This document shows, in pieces, positions 9,675 to 21,476 of a stretch of DNA of 62,710 nt. Below the pieces are notes generated by a model, which was not told the origin of the DNA, searched no databases, and saw nothing but the letters and a program-made list of their open reading frames with translations. A program made the position numbers and the translations under genes. Each line of letters begins with the position of its first letter. Position 1 is the stretch's first letter. The DNA is from Paenibacillus physcomitrellae (GTDB taxonomy: Bacteria > Bacillota > Bacilli > Paenibacillales > Paenibacillaceae), in assembly GCF_002240225.1 (NCBI RefSeq), contig NZ_CP022584.1, forward strand, positions 3,020,001-3,082,710. The letters run 5' to 3'.

Positions 9675-10559
9675 TTAAGCTTTCGCCTGCTCCAGCAGTT
9701 CTCTCATCTCTTCTCCGTTAAACTGATAAGCTTCGCGGCAGAAGTCGCAAACCACCTCTGTGGTCTCGTCTTCTTCGATCAGACGAGTCAGTTCCTCTTC
9801 ACCCAAACTAATGAGCGTACGTTCCACACGTTCACGCGAACAGCTGCATTTGAAGGTGATGTCCATTTCGCTCATGATCTGCACGTCAGGCAGCAGCCAG
9901 CGCAGCATTTCTTCGACGCTCATGCCCTGCTCCAGCAGCGAAGTAACCGGCGGCATCTGCGAAACCGCCTGCTCGATGATCGAGATTTCGCTGTCTTCCA
10001 AGCCAGGCAGCAGCTGAAGGATAAAACCGCCGGCTACGATGACCGAGTTATCGGTATCAACCAGTACACCCAGCCCAACGGCGGAAGGCGTCTGCTCGGA
10101 CAAGGCAAAATAATAAGTGAAATCTTCGCCTAGCTCGCCCGAGATAATCGGTACGCTGCCGCGGTAAGGCTCTTTCAAGCCAAGGTCTTTCGTGACATGC
10201 ACGAACCCGGTGGTGCCGACCGCACCGGCAACATCCAGTTTGCCCAGGCTGTTGGCCGGCAAATGGACGTGCGGCTCATACACATAACCGCGGACCTCAC
10301 CTTTTGCATTAGCATCCACAACGATTTGGCCAAGCGGACCGTCGCCTTTAACCTGAATCGTTAATCTTTCGTTGCCCTTCAGCATAGCACCCATCATGGC
10401 GCCTGCCGTTAATGTACGGCCCAGGGCAGCAGTTGCCGTAGGATAAGTATCATGGCGGGAACGAAGCTCCTCCACCAAAGCCGTTGTCCGCACCGCGAAA
10501 GCACGTACCTTGCCATCCATTGCGATTCCCCGGATTAACCGGTCTTTTTCCTGTTCCAT
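9675..10559 (-). CDS. hslO: Redox-regulated chaperone Hsp33
   Basis: Cytosolic holdase activated by disulfide formation when zinc is lost. The 294 residues contain the N-terminal Hsp33 fold (PTATAALGRTLTAGAMMGAML, DANAKGEVRGYV). The C-terminal zinc site is formed by the CSC pair and the CDFC pair. The ATG at 10559 is chosen over an upstream frame-open ATG because GAGGAGG sits 9 nt before it. It follows coaX by 47 nt, the same neighbours as in B. subtilis. Confidence 0.95.
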   Translation of the reverse strand: MEQEKDRLIRGIAMDGKVRAFAVRTTALVEELRSRHDTYPTATAALGRTLTAGAMMGAMLKGNERLTIQVKGDGPLGQIVVDANAKGEVRGYVYEPHVHLPANSLGKLDVAGAVGTTGFVHVTKDLGLKEPYRGSVPIISGELGEDFTYYFALSEQTPSAVGLGVLVDTDNSVIVAGGFILQLLPGLEDSEISIIEQAVSQMPPVTSLLEQGMSVEEMLRWLLPDVQIMSEMDITFKCSCSRERVERTLISLGEEELTRLIEEDETTEVVCDFCREAYQFNGEEMRELLEQAKA

Positions 10560-10606
10560 CTGTACATGCCTCCTCATTTCCAAATTTCCTTTATTCTATT
10601 ATGCCC

Positions 10607-11374
10607 TCAGGCATTCCGCTCATAAATCAGTCTAAGGCCTTCCAGCGTCAGCATCGGATTCACCTCATCAACAGTAGCTGCCTCACCGGCAATCAGCTCC
10701 GCTAATCCTCCGGTCGCCACCACTTTCGGTTTGGCATCCATTTCCTTGGCAATTCGGCTGACAATGCCGTCCACCTGCCCGGCATATCCAAAAATAATGC
10801 CCGACTGCATCGCATGAACCGTATTGCGGCCAATGACTTTCTTCGGCTTCTCGAGTTCAATACGCGGAAGCTTGGAAGCCCGGAGATACAGAGCTTCCGT
10901 TGAGATCCCTATGCCGGGCACAATCGCTCCACCTAAATAGTTATTATCGGCATCAATACAGTCAAAGGTGGTCGCTGTGCCAAAATCGACAACCACAAGC
11001 GGCCCTCCGCCATAAAGTTCTACGGCAGCCACCGCATTGACGATCCGGTCGGCTCCTACCTCGCGCGGGTTCTCGTACCGGAGATTCAGTCCCGTCTTGA
11101 TGCCGGGCCCCACCACAAGCGGCTTTTTCCTCAAATAGGTTTCACACATCCGCTCCAGCACATGCATCAGCGGAGGGACCACTGAAGAAATAATAACCCC
11201 ATCTATATCCCCTACATCAATTTTAGACATTTGAAACAAGTTGTAGATCAGCACGCCGTATTCATCGGTTGTAGCCTGCCGGTTGGTGCTGAGTCTGAAA
11301 TGGTGCAGGAGCTCCTGCCGCTCATAAATACCCAATACGATGTTTGTGTTGCCTACATCGACTACAACAATCAT
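10607..11374 (-). CDS. coaX: Type III pantothenate kinase
   Basis: Phosphorylates pantothenate, the first step of coenzyme A synthesis; type III enzymes resist CoA feedback. The 255 residues show the ASKHA-fold motifs [10 protein letters not shown] at residue 6, [11 protein letters not shown], and [12 protein letters not shown]. It begins 3 nt after nadC, so in this genome CoA and NAD synthesis appear to be transcribed together. Confidence 0.96.
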   Translation of the reverse strand: MIVVVDVGNTNIVLGIYERQELLHHFRLSTNRQATTDEYGVLIYNLFQMSKIDVGDIDGVIISSVVPPLMHVLERMCETYLRKKPLVVGPGIKTGLNLRYENPREVGADRIVNAVAAVELYGGGPLVVVDFGTATTFDCIDADNNYLGGAIVPGIGISTEALYLRASKLPRIELEKPKKVIGRNTVHAMQSGIIFGYAGQVDGIVSRIAKEMDAKPKVVATGGLAELIAGEAATVDEVNPMLTLEGLRLIYERNA

Positions 11375-11377
11375 GGC

Positions 11378-12244
11378 TTACCTCTCTTTCTTCGCGTTCA
11401 AGTCGAGGCTGATATCCAGATTTTCAAACGAATACGTTAATCGTCCGACAGAAATAAGGTCCACACCGGTCTCCGCAATCGAGCGGATCGTCTGCAGATT
11501 CACATTGCCGGAAGCCTCTACTCTGACGTGAGGAGCAGCCGCTTTGATTCGCTTAACAGCTTCACGCATCAGATCGTTTGGCATATTATCCAGCATAATA
11601 ATATCAGCGCCCGCAGCTAAAGCCTCTTCGACCTGCTGCAGGTTCTCGGTTTCTACTTCTATAGTCATCGTGTGCGGAATCTGGGCTCGTGCCCGGCTGA
11701 CCGCCTGGGCGATGCCTCCCGCGCCTTTGATATGATTATCTTTAATCATTACGGCATCATACAAACCGAAACGGTGGTTATGGCCGCCGCCGGTACGTAC
11801 GGCGTATTTCTCCAGCATCCGGTGCCCGGGGGTTGTTTTCCGTGTATCCACCAAACGGGCAGGCAGGCCTTCTAGGGCATCGACGTAAGTTCTTGTACGC
11901 GTAGCAATGCCGGATAACCGCTGCATCAGATTCAAAGCCAAACGCTCTCCGGTCAAAATGCTGTGCGTGCTGCCTTCCACAACGGCCAAAATAGTGCCTT
12001 TAGCCACCTTATCTCCATCCTGAACCTTTGGCGTAAAAATCAAACTCGGGTCCACGATCTCAAAGACAAGTCCGGCAATGGGCATTCCGGCTATAATCCC
12101 GTCGTCTTTGGCATGAATAATGCCTATGGAATGGTCCCCAGGCGCAATCGTCGCCTGTGTGCTGATGTCTCCCGAGCCCACATCTTCTCTAAGCCAACCC
12201 TTAATGGACTCGACTAGAGCTTCATTATAACCGTTTAGAATCAT
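11378..12244 (-). CDS. nadC: Nicotinate-nucleotide pyrophosphorylase (quinolinate phosphoribosyltransferase)
   Basis: Converts quinolinate and PRPP to nicotinate mononucleotide. The 288 residues carry the family signatures RKTTPGHR, RTGGGHNHRFGLYDAVMIKDNH, and the barrel end IMLDNMP with VEASGNV. The ATG at 12244 overlaps the nadB stop as ATGA, and a longer open extension into nadB lacks a better site. It is third in the nadA-nadB-nadC-coaX-hslO unit. Confidence 0.96.
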   Translation of the reverse strand: MILNGYNEALVESIKGWLREDVGSGDISTQATIAPGDHSIGIIHAKDDGIIAGMPIAGLVFEIVDPSLIFTPKVQDGDKVAKGTILAVVEGSTHSILTGERLALNLMQRLSGIATRTRTYVDALEGLPARLVDTRKTTPGHRMLEKYAVRTGGGHNHRFGLYDAVMIKDNHIKGAGGIAQAVSRARAQIPHTMTIEVETENLQQVEEALAAGADIIMLDNMPNDLMREAVKRIKAAAPHVRVEASGNVNLQTIRSIAETGVDLISVGRLTYSFENLDISLDLNAKKER

Positions 12245-13869
12245 ACGCTTTGTACCTCCAACAGTTGTTGATCGCGGCGGCACAGCTGATGTTTCCGCCA
12301 CTCTTCATCATTTCGCTCCGGATAATCCTCCCGGTAATGGCCCCCGCGGCTTTCCTGGCGCTGCAGCGCCATCTGCGCTATGAGCAGGGACGAAGTGAGC
12401 ATGTTGGCGAATTCCAGCTGCTCTGCTGTCTCCAGCTTGGCCTGAAAAATTCCCTGCTCCCGCTTAAGCCCTTCCAGTCCCTCCTGCAAAAGCGCACCTG
12501 TCCGGCGCAATCCAACGTTGCGAACCATCGTCTTCTGAAGGTTGAGCTTTCGCTCGGCAAGATCCCCGGCAGGCTCAGCCGTCCGGCCTGTGTCATAACC
12601 GTTGCTGCCGTTACCTTTGCTGATACAAACCTGCTCCGGCAGAACGGCAAGCTCCTTAATCCGTTTAACGATGCGGGAACCAAACACCAGCGCTTCCGAC
12701 AACGAATTGCTCGCTAATCGGTTAGCTCCGTGCACCCCCGTCGAGGAAACCTCTCCGCAGGCAAATAAACGCGGGATGTTCGTCTCTCCATCCAGGTTCG
12801 TCCGAACGCCTCCCATCATATAATGCGCAGCCGGAGCCACAGGAATCCAATCCGTGGTCATATCGAGACCGTAACTTAAACAAGTTTCATATATGGTAGG
12901 AAAACGATGCCGGATCACTTCCGGCTGCTCGTGGGTAATATCCAGATAAACCATCTGGGCATGCGTCTGCTCCATCTCGCTGACAATCGCCCGGGCCACT
13001 ACGTCGCGCGGCGCCAGTTCAAGCTGCGGATGGTATTTCTCCATGAAACGTTCCCCTCGGCTGTTGCGAAGCACAGCCCCTTCGCCGCGCACCGCCTCCG
13101 AGATCAGAAAGCGGGGAGCGCCGGCATAACAAAGAGCCGTGGGATGAAATTGAATAAACTCGGCATCCCGAATGACAGCCCCAGCGCGGTAAGCTATGGC
13201 TAGTCCATCGGCCGTAGCGACTTCGGGATTGGTTGTATAGCGGTACAGCTGACCGGCTCCGCCGGAACATAAAACAACGGCCGTACTCTGCAAATAAAGC
13301 CGTTCACCGTCCGGACGCTGAACCAGCACGCCGCGGCAGCCCAGCTCATCCTGTACGAGATCGATCACATAATGATGTTCCAGGAGTTTAATATTGGCGT
13401 GGTTTCTTGCTTTGGCAGCCAGAGCCCGGACAATTTCATACCCCGTAGCATCGCCGTGCGCATGCAAAATCCGCCGATGGCTGTGGGCCCCCTCTTTCGT
13501 GAGCGCAAGCCGGCCGTCTTCCTGGTCGAACTCAGCTCCAAGGGCCATCAGCTCACGAACGGCGGCCGGCCCTTCTTCCGCCAGCACCTGCACGGCCTCC
13601 GGACGGCATAATCCCGCGCCGGCGATCAGCGTATCCTCCACATGCTCAGCCGTTGAATCCTCTTCGGACATGACGGCAGCAATCCCCCCTTGCGCGTAGC
13701 GGGTATTGCTCTCCATCAGCTCTCTCTTCGTAATCAACGTCACCTTACGGGTCTCGGCTGCCTTCAAAGCGGTGAACAGACCGGCAATTCCAGATCCGAT
13801 AATGACGACATCGGTGCAAGCCGACGGCATTGTCTTCAAATCAAAATCGACCAAATATTGCGGTATCAT
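12241..13869 (-). CDS. nadB: L-aspartate oxidase
   Basis: FAD enzyme that oxidises aspartate to iminoaspartate for NAD synthesis. The 542 residues start with the FAD-binding VVIIGSGIAGLFTALKA. They continue with the succinate dehydrogenase-like core (NTRYAQGGIAAV, HSHRRILHAHGDATG, FIQFHPTAL, GVHGANRLASNSLSEALVFG) and end with the helical C-terminal domain. The ATG at 13869 follows AGGTG by 6 nt. An in-frame GTG 9 nt upstream lies inside that site. It lies 35 nt after nadA. Confidence 0.96.
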   Translation of the reverse strand: MIPQYLVDFDLKTMPSACTDVVIIGSGIAGLFTALKAAETRKVTLITKRELMESNTRYAQGGIAAVMSEEDSTAEHVEDTLIAGAGLCRPEAVQVLAEEGPAAVRELMALGAEFDQEDGRLALTKEGAHSHRRILHAHGDATGYEIVRALAAKARNHANIKLLEHHYVIDLVQDELGCRGVLVQRPDGERLYLQSTAVVLCSGGAGQLYRYTTNPEVATADGLAIAYRAGAVIRDAEFIQFHPTALCYAGAPRFLISEAVRGEGAVLRNSRGERFMEKYHPQLELAPRDVVARAIVSEMEQTHAQMVYLDITHEQPEVIRHRFPTIYETCLSYGLDMTTDWIPVAPAAHYMMGGVRTNLDGETNIPRLFACGEVSSTGVHGANRLASNSLSEALVFGSRIVKRIKELAVLPEQVCISKGNGSNGYDTGRTAEPAGDLAERKLNLQKTMVRNVGLRRTGALLQEGLEGLKREQGIFQAKLETAEQLEFANMLTSSLLIAQMALQRQESRGGHYREDYPERNDEEWRKHQLCRRDQQLLEVQSV

Positions 13870-13904
13870 AGCCTTCACCTATCTAAACAAGAGAGTAGCG
13901 CATG

Positions 13905-14843
13905 CTACTGAACTTGTAACATGCGCTCTAGGGATGTTCTGGCCTTGTCGGCAACCTCGGTCGGGACGTAAATCTGCGGCTGCATTGTTTCGAGACATTT
14001 GACCAGCTTCTTCAGGTTGTTGACTTTCATATTCGGACATACCAGAAATTTGGTTGCGAAGATAAATTCCTTGTCCGGGCTGTCCAGACGCAGCTGGTAG
14101 CCGGTTCCGTCTTCCGTGCCGACGATAAACCGTTTGGCAGGGGAATTTTTGCAATAATCCAGAATCGCTGTAGTGCTGCCGACAAAGTCGCCCATCGCGA
14201 CCACTTCAGGACGGCATTCCGGGTGTACGACGAATTCGGCATCCGGATATTTGGCTTTCATCTCTATCACATGTTTAACCGTGAGCATGTCATGGGTGTT
14301 GCAGTAGCCTTCCCAGATGATCATTTTCTTGTCTGTGTGCTGCTGGACGTAATGGCCAAGGTTCTTATCCGGTACCCAGATGATTTCCTCAGCATCGAGA
14401 GATTGAATCACCTTAACTGCGTTCGAAGAAGTACAGCATATATCGGTCTCCGCTTTGATTTCGGCCGAAGAGTTAATATAGGTGACGACCTTGGCGTTAG
14501 GATGCTGAGCTTTCAGTTTACGAAGTCCGTCCACATTGACCATGTCGGCCATTGGACAGCCGGCACGTTCATCCGGAATCAATACCGTTTTGTTCGGGGC
14601 CAGAATCTTGGCGCTTTCCCCCATGAAATGAACTCCGCAAAACACAATAACCTCAGCGTCAGTAGCCGCGGCTTTCTGGGCAAGCAGAAATGAATCCCCT
14701 CTGAAATCAGCGACCTCTTGGATCTCATCGCGCTGATAATAATGAGCGAGTATAATGGCGTTGCGTTCTTTCTTAAGACGAAGAAGCTTCTCTCGCAGCT
14801 CGCGGTTCTGTTCCGCTTTCCGCTCCAAAGCTAATGCTTCCAC
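13905..14843 (-). CDS. nadA: Quinolinate synthase A
   Basis: 4Fe-4S enzyme condensing iminoaspartate with dihydroxyacetone phosphate to quinolinate. The 312 residues contain the three expected cluster cysteines in VFCGVHFMGESAK, VHPECRPEVV and FLVCPNMK, plus ILAHYYQRDEIQEVAD near the start. I use the GTG at 14843 because AGGGGGG lies 6 nt upstream. An in-frame extension to 14969 runs through the promoter. It is the first gene of the NAD/CoA operon. Confidence 0.95.
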   Translation of the reverse strand: MEALALERKAEQNRELREKLLRLKKERNAIILAHYYQRDEIQEVADFRGDSFLLAQKAAATDAEVIVFCGVHFMGESAKILAPNKTVLIPDERAGCPMADMVNVDGLRKLKAQHPNAKVVTYINSSAEIKAETDICCTSSNAVKVIQSLDAEEIIWVPDKNLGHYVQQHTDKKMIIWEGYCNTHDMLTVKHVIEMKAKYPDAEFVVHPECRPEVVAMGDFVGSTTAILDYCKNSPAKRFIVGTEDGTGYQLRLDSPDKEFIFATKFLVCPNMKVNNLKKLVKCLETMQPQIYVPTEVADKARTSLERMLQVQ

Positions 14844-14940
14844 CTTGGTCCCCCCTAAACTCTCGCAGCATAAGCCGCCGCGGCGTTTATAATATGCTAT
14901 TAATTTCACTTTCATAGGAAAGTCATCATTGATAACAACT

Positions 14941-14969
14941 AATTTACACAACGTTAGTGCCTCTGTCAA
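14941..14969 (-). promoter_or_regulatory. Sigma-A promoter of the nadA operon
   Basis: The minus strand reads TTGACA, 17 bases, TAAATT, about 100 bases before the nadA GTG. The rest of the 365-base gap to ftsH holds the ftsH terminator. I see no clear NiaR operator. Confidence 0.65.
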
Positions 14970-15146
14970 TGAATACAGCGGCTGTACAGCCCGGGAAACA
15001 GCCCGTTTCTAGCCGCTTTACAGATGCTTTACAGGTAAACACCGTTTCCAAAAAGTGCTGGTTAAGACGCGTCAGATAAGGGTCTAAGGGCCTGCTTCAT
15101 AATCGGCCAAGCAAAGGTTTAAAAAAGGATCAGATTGCGGCAGCCG

Positions 15147-15190
15147 AAAAAAAAAGACTGCCTTTAAAGGAAATCCTCTAAAGACAGTCT
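15147..15190 (-). terminator. Intrinsic terminator of ftsH
   Basis: Minus-strand hairpin AGACTG-CTTTA / TAAAG-CAGTCT followed by T8-9, just beyond the ftsH stop codon. Confidence 0.9.
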
Positions 15191-15208
15191 CTATTTATTT
15201 GACTTTGA

Positions 15209-17323
<2,115 letters not shown>

Positions 17324-17427
17324 CCCCTACCTCCTCTCAAGACACATTAGTTATTTTACCATAGCCGTTGCGGCGTTCTCAACCGGACGGACCGGCTGTG
17401 CGGGCAAGGCTCCTAACGCCTTTGTCC

Positions 17428-17967
17428 TCAGGTTGTATAGACCTCTGGCTTCAGCACTCCGATGAAAGGGAGGTTGCGGTATTTCTCGGCGTAATCCAAA
17501 CCATAGCCTACAACAAACTCGTCTGGCAATACAAAACCGGTGTAGTCCGCCTGGAGATCCACTGTCCGGCGCGCCGGCTTATCAAACAGCGTGACTACCA
17601 CTGTCGATTTCGCTCCGCGGCGGCGAAGCACATCGATCAGATAAGTCAGCGTAAGTCCGCTGTCGATGATATCTTCCACAATCAGCACGTCGCGTCCTTC
17701 AACGGAGGTATCCAGATCTTTAATAATCTTAACCACTCCGGAGGATTTGGTTGATGCTCCATAGCTGGAGACAGCCATGAAATCAAGCTCGATCGGTACG
17801 GTGATTTCCTTCACCAAATCCGCCATAAAGATAAAGGCGCCCTTGAGCACACAAATCACAAGCGGGTTCCGACCTTCGTATTCCTTGCTGAGGATGTCCC
17901 CCAGCTCTGCTACCTTATCTTCAATTTCTTTACGTGTGATGAGTACTTCTTGAATGTCATTCTGCAA
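17428..17967 (-). CDS. hpt: Hypoxanthine phosphoribosyltransferase
   Basis: Salvages hypoxanthine (and guanine) with PRPP to IMP or GMP. The 179 residues have the PRPP-binding signature [14 protein letters not shown] and the preceding [14 protein letters not shown] loop. The base-binding [21 protein letters not shown] is also present. The start is TTG at 17967 with GGAGG 11 nt upstream; no in-frame ATG lies near. It lies 26 nt after tilS, the pairing seen across Bacillales. Confidence 0.95.
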   Translation of the reverse strand: MQNDIQEVLITRKEIEDKVAELGDILSKEYEGRNPLVICVLKGAFIFMADLVKEITVPIELDFMAVSSYGASTKSSGVVKIIKDLDTSVEGRDVLIVEDIIDSGLTLTYLIDVLRRRGAKSTVVVTLFDKPARRTVDLQADYTGFVLPDEFVVGYGLDYAEKYRNLPFIGVLKPEVYTT

Positions 17968-17993
17968 CTTAACGCGAACCTCCTAAAGTTATA

Positions 17994-19475
17994 CTATGAA
18001 TATCCGTCTCCACCCATGACCAGCCCGGCATTGCCGTCTTCGGCCTCCCAGCTCATCGCAATGACGGTTTCCGTGTCTGCCCGGACCCAAGCTGCATCCG
18101 AGCGGCGGATGCCGGGAATCCACAGAATCCGGCCCGCTGCATCCACAACTAAAGGAATTCTGTCACGCGAGGAAGGTGGAACCTTGTCATCAATAAAGAT
18201 GTCTTTGACCTTCTTGCTTCCGCCGAGCCCCGCCACACGGAGGGTATCTCCCGGAAGCCGGGTACGTACGGTAAGCGGACAGGACAGCTCGTCCGCATCA
18301 AACAGAGCTTCGTCTTTGCTAAGCGGTTTCATTGCCTCAGGCAAACGGGTTCTCTGCAGCTGCCGGATATGTAAAATCCGGCCTGTTCCCGGAACGGGGA
18401 CAACAGCCGGCAAAACCTCCACCAGACATTGAAAAACGCCTTCATTCCCTGCATCCTGCTGAGCAAGGAAACTCAAGGTATCGTATTCCCGGCGGCAGAA
18501 GGATCCACCGCCCAAATCGATTCTCCACGTGGTCGGATGCTCTTGCAGCGCCCCGTGTCTAACCGCTTCAACCTTGGCGAAATCCGATTCTTCCGTATTT
18601 AAAGGCAGATAAGTTAATATTAGTTTAATCAACCTCCGTTGTAAAGCGACATGTAGCCCGGCCAACGATGAGCAGCTCAGGTTCAGGTTACCGCTTCTGT
18701 CACGGCTCACCAGCCGCTCCATCTGTTCTTCCGCAGCTACGTTCATAAAGTCATCTTCACTTTCGGCGATGATCGCCATCCTGTTCAAAGATGGAACCAA
18801 CTGACCATTATATTGCCCCAAAAAAGGAAGCACATCCAGCCTGATCGCATTTCTTGTGTACTTGTTGATCAGGTTGCTGCTGTCTGTCACAAACCGGAGT
18901 CCGCTTTCCTCGCAGATCCGGACAAGGTCCGTCTTGTACATACGCAGCAGCGGCCGGATAAGTTCCACATTTTTTTCCTTACGTTTCATACGCATTCCGC
19001 CGAGGCCGGTTAAACCGCTGCCTCTGATCAGCTTCATCAGAATCGTCTCGGCCTGATCATCGCCGTGGTGAGCCAAAGCAACGGATCCGGCTCCATATTT
19101 TCGTGCAACTCGGAACAGAAAATCATATCTCAAATTCCTGGCTGCTTCCTGGCCTCCCATGCCGTGTTCCTTCATATAAAGAGGCACGTCAAATTCCGCA
19201 AGCTCAAATGGCCAGTCATAAGACGAAGTCAGCTGACGTACAAAATCAGCTTCCACTGCCGACTCTTCCGGCCGGAACCCATGATTCACATGGGCGACCA
19301 CCAGCTCCAGCCCCGCTTCCGCTTCCCGAGCAATATGGCTCAATATATGTAAAAGGGCCACAGAGTCCGGTCCTCCCGAAACTGCGACCACGATGACATC
19401 TCCAGGCGTCCATAAGCCGTTGTCCTGTGCGAGTTCTTTAACCTGCTGCACCGCTTGGTTTAGGTTCGGTTCCAT
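17994..19475 (-). CDS. tilS: tRNA(Ile)-lysidine synthetase
   Basis: Uses ATP and lysine to make lysidine at position 34 of the CAU-anticodon tRNA-Ile, changing its decoding and charging; essential in most bacteria. The 493 residues contain the PP-loop SGGPDS at 33-38, HVNHGFRPEES, and the catalytic segment ALAHHGDDQAETILM. The C-terminal TilS domains (LPGDTLRVAGLGGSKKVKDIFID) complete the protein. AAGGAAA precedes the ATG. Confidence 0.95.
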   Translation of the reverse strand: MEPNLNQAVQQVKELAQDNGLWTPGDVIVVAVSGGPDSVALLHILSHIAREAEAGLELVVAHVNHGFRPEESAVEADFVRQLTSSYDWPFELAEFDVPLYMKEHGMGGQEAARNLRYDFLFRVARKYGAGSVALAHHGDDQAETILMKLIRGSGLTGLGGMRMKRKEKNVELIRPLLRMYKTDLVRICEESGLRFVTDSSNLINKYTRNAIRLDVLPFLGQYNGQLVPSLNRMAIIAESEDDFMNVAAEEQMERLVSRDRSGNLNLSCSSLAGLHVALQRRLIKLILTYLPLNTEESDFAKVEAVRHGALQEHPTTWRIDLGGGSFCRREYDTLSFLAQQDAGNEGVFQCLVEVLPAVVPVPGTGRILHIRQLQRTRLPEAMKPLSKDEALFDADELSCPLTVRTRLPGDTLRVAGLGGSKKVKDIFIDDKVPPSSRDRIPLVVDAAGRILWIPGIRRSDAAWVRADTETVIAMSWEAEDGNAGLVMGGDGYS

Positions 19476-19514
19476 CAGGTTTCCTTCTTTCTGTCTACTG
19501 CTCTGTTTTAGGTA

Positions 19515-19542
19515 AGTATATATATCTATGTATAATAATCAA
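19515..19542 (-). promoter_or_regulatory. Probable sigma-A promoter of tilS-hpt-ftsH
   Basis: The minus strand reads TTGATT, 16 bases, TATACT in an AT-rich stretch, about 40 bases before tilS. Confidence 0.5.
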
Positions 19543-19558
19543 GTCCTTATTCGGATCT

Positions 19559-20500
19559 CTACCGAAGAACCAAATATAGGGCACAGCCCAGCAGTACAAC
19601 GGATACCGCAAAAGTGCCAGTCAGCCATGCCGGCGTAGGCTTTCGGTTCGTTCTGCCGGAAGGGCGTCTGCATACCGTCCGATCCCAAAGCTCGCAAGCC
19701 TCCCGGCTGGTCTCAAACCGTCCGGTTAGCCCGCGTTTGAGCCAGTTCGCATAAGGCGTGAGTCTCGGATGGCTCGCTGCAAGGCTGAGAAGATCATCCA
19801 CCGTTCTCATCTGGGGAAGGACCCTTGCCGCTCTCTTCAGCTCTTCTCCGCAAAGCAGATGAATGCATACTACCGAGAAGGAGAACCAGTCATAGGCTTC
19901 ATCAGCTGTCCGGCTCCCGGCATTCCAGAAACCCCGGTCATACCACTCCGTGAACTGCTTGACGCTCCGGCCGATTTGGCTCACCCCGCCATAATCGATC
20001 AGCTCGATGCTTCCGTAGCTGCCGGCCATAATGTTATCCGGCTTCAGATCCCCGAATACATATCCGTTCTCGTGCAGCATCCGAAGCTGCTTCAGAACAT
20101 GCAGCCCGGCCAGATCCAGCCAGTCGGGTCCTTTGCGTGAGATAAACACGCTTAAAGGCTCTCCTTTTACATAACGCATCACGTAAAAAGGAATATGTCC
20201 TCCCGGCAGCTCCGCATCGTCCACCTCGATCAGGAAAGAAGCCCCGTCTTCCGGATTTCTTCGTATCCCTTTCTTCTGCAGTGCCTTCAATACATTGATT
20301 TCGGATTGCAGATCCACCGTATCAAAGCCAAGCTTAAGCGCATACTGGCGGCCGCCGTCCTCCTGCTGAACGAGATAGACTACCCCATTGGCGCCTTTCC
20401 CGAGCAGTCTGCGAATCCGGTAGTTTCCCCCGCGCCAGCGTCCGCGGATGACTTCTCCCGGTATGAAAGCATGGTCAGTGGACATAGTGTCAGCGGACAT
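19559..20500 (-). CDS. yabT: YabT-like serine/threonine protein kinase, membrane-anchored
   Basis: Hanks-type kinase. In B. subtilis, YabT is a sporulation kinase activated by DNA. The 313-residue frame has a glycine-rich loop LLGKGANGVVYL, a lysine in YALKLG, a catalytic loop FGDLKPDNIM (FGD in place of HRD, as in YabT) and DYGG in place of DFG. The activation region YDRGFWNAGSRTADEAYDWFS follows. A single C-terminal membrane segment (about residues 289-312) ends the protein. The ATG at 20500 overlaps the yabS stop by 11 nt; an open extension upstream duplicates yabS sequence. Confidence 0.88.
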   Translation of the reverse strand: MSADTMSTDHAFIPGEVIRGRWRGGNYRIRRLLGKGANGVVYLVQQEDGGRQYALKLGFDTVDLQSEINVLKALQKKGIRRNPEDGASFLIEVDDAELPGGHIPFYVMRYVKGEPLSVFISRKGPDWLDLAGLHVLKQLRMLHENGYVFGDLKPDNIMAGSYGSIELIDYGGVSQIGRSVKQFTEWYDRGFWNAGSRTADEAYDWFSFSVVCIHLLCGEELKRAARVLPQMRTVDDLLSLAASHPRLTPYANWLKRGLTGRFETSREACELWDRTVCRRPSGRTNRKPTPAWLTGTFAVSVVLLGCALYLVLR

Positions 20501-21230
20501 AGTCACTGAGAATTCCTTCTCCCGCACCCTTCTCACCCAGATCTGTTTGATATCCATTTAGTGTACCATATCGGAAGAAATCAATCACCTTGAGGAGCGC
20601 AGGCCCGGTAGGGGTCGCCCCCTTCATTACCAAACGCTGGAACAGTGAACGTGTACTGCCCAAATCCGAGGTCCAGTCGATATCCAGCACGGCGTCCTCC
20701 CCGCCATGATTTCCCGGAAAATGAAACACCGCAATCCGGCTTTGACCTTCTCTCGCTGCCAGACTGAGCAGCAAATCCCGGATCGCTTCTTCGACAGCAG
20801 CAAGCTTCGGCTTCATGCTGGCGCTCACATCAATGAGCAAAGCAACATCAAGCGGCGAAGTTTCCGTCAATTCATCCATGACTTCGACCACTTCGCTGCG
20901 TTTAGCCGGAGGCAGGGATTCCAGCGATTCGCCGCCCAGAATTTGCTTTAACTCCTTATTAACCGCCTGCTGGATGGTCTGAACCACGGTTTTGCGCGTC
21001 ATCATCTGCATCGTTCTCGCCAGCTGCTTCGTATCCGCCAGCCTGCTCATCCCGCCGCCGGCCTGGGCAATTTCATGAATTTCCTGGGCGCCAAGCTCTC
21101 CAATCGTCCCGTAGTCGACAATGCCGACCACATTAACGGTAATTCCCTCTTGTTTCGCGTAAGAGGCAGCCATGACCGGACTTTGTCCTACATTTGAGCA
21201 GCCGTCTGTGATCAATAGAACTTGCTTCAT
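20490..21230 (-). CDS. yabS: von Willebrand factor A domain protein (YabS)
   Basis: Probable cytosolic VWA protein of unknown function. The 246 residues begin with a VWA-like strand and loop (VLLITDGCSNVG). A second half has the metal-site motif DVSASM and the threonine segment KGATPTGPALL. The ATG at 21230 follows GGGGG. It is coupled to the kinase gene yabT, the same pair and order as in B. subtilis, where both are expressed during sporulation. Confidence 0.85.
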   Translation of the reverse strand: MKQVLLITDGCSNVGQSPVMAASYAKQEGITVNVVGIVDYGTIGELGAQEIHEIAQAGGGMSRLADTKQLARTMQMMTRKTVVQTIQQAVNKELKQILGGESLESLPPAKRSEVVEVMDELTETSPLDVALLIDVSASMKPKLAAVEEAIRDLLLSLAAREGQSRIAVFHFPGNHGGEDAVLDIDWTSDLGSTRSLFQRLVMKGATPTGPALLKVIDFFRYGTLNGYQTDLGEKGAGEGILSDYVR

Positions 21231-21405
21231 CAACGTTTCCCCCGTTTCGATGGTCCGCTTGTCAGCACAGCAGAGCAAAAGCGAATGCCGACAGGCTCCC
21301 TTTTATCTCTAGCATTTCCACCGAAACTATCATTTAAACACGGGAAGTCTATTTATTTTTGTAGAGGGAGAGAGTGCCGGTCTTTCATAACCATAGTTCA
21401 TAATC

Positions 21406-21453
21406 CAGCAAAAACAACAGAAGGGAGCCGCACCTCACCGTACGGCCCCCTTT
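21406..21453 (-). terminator. Possible terminator of spoIIE
   Basis: Minus-strand hairpin GGGGGCCG / CGGCTCCC with a 12-nt loop, followed by a broken T tract. It lies about 25 bases beyond the spoIIE stop. Confidence 0.5.
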
Positions 21454-21476
21454 CCCAGCGCCGAAACCGAATCGAA

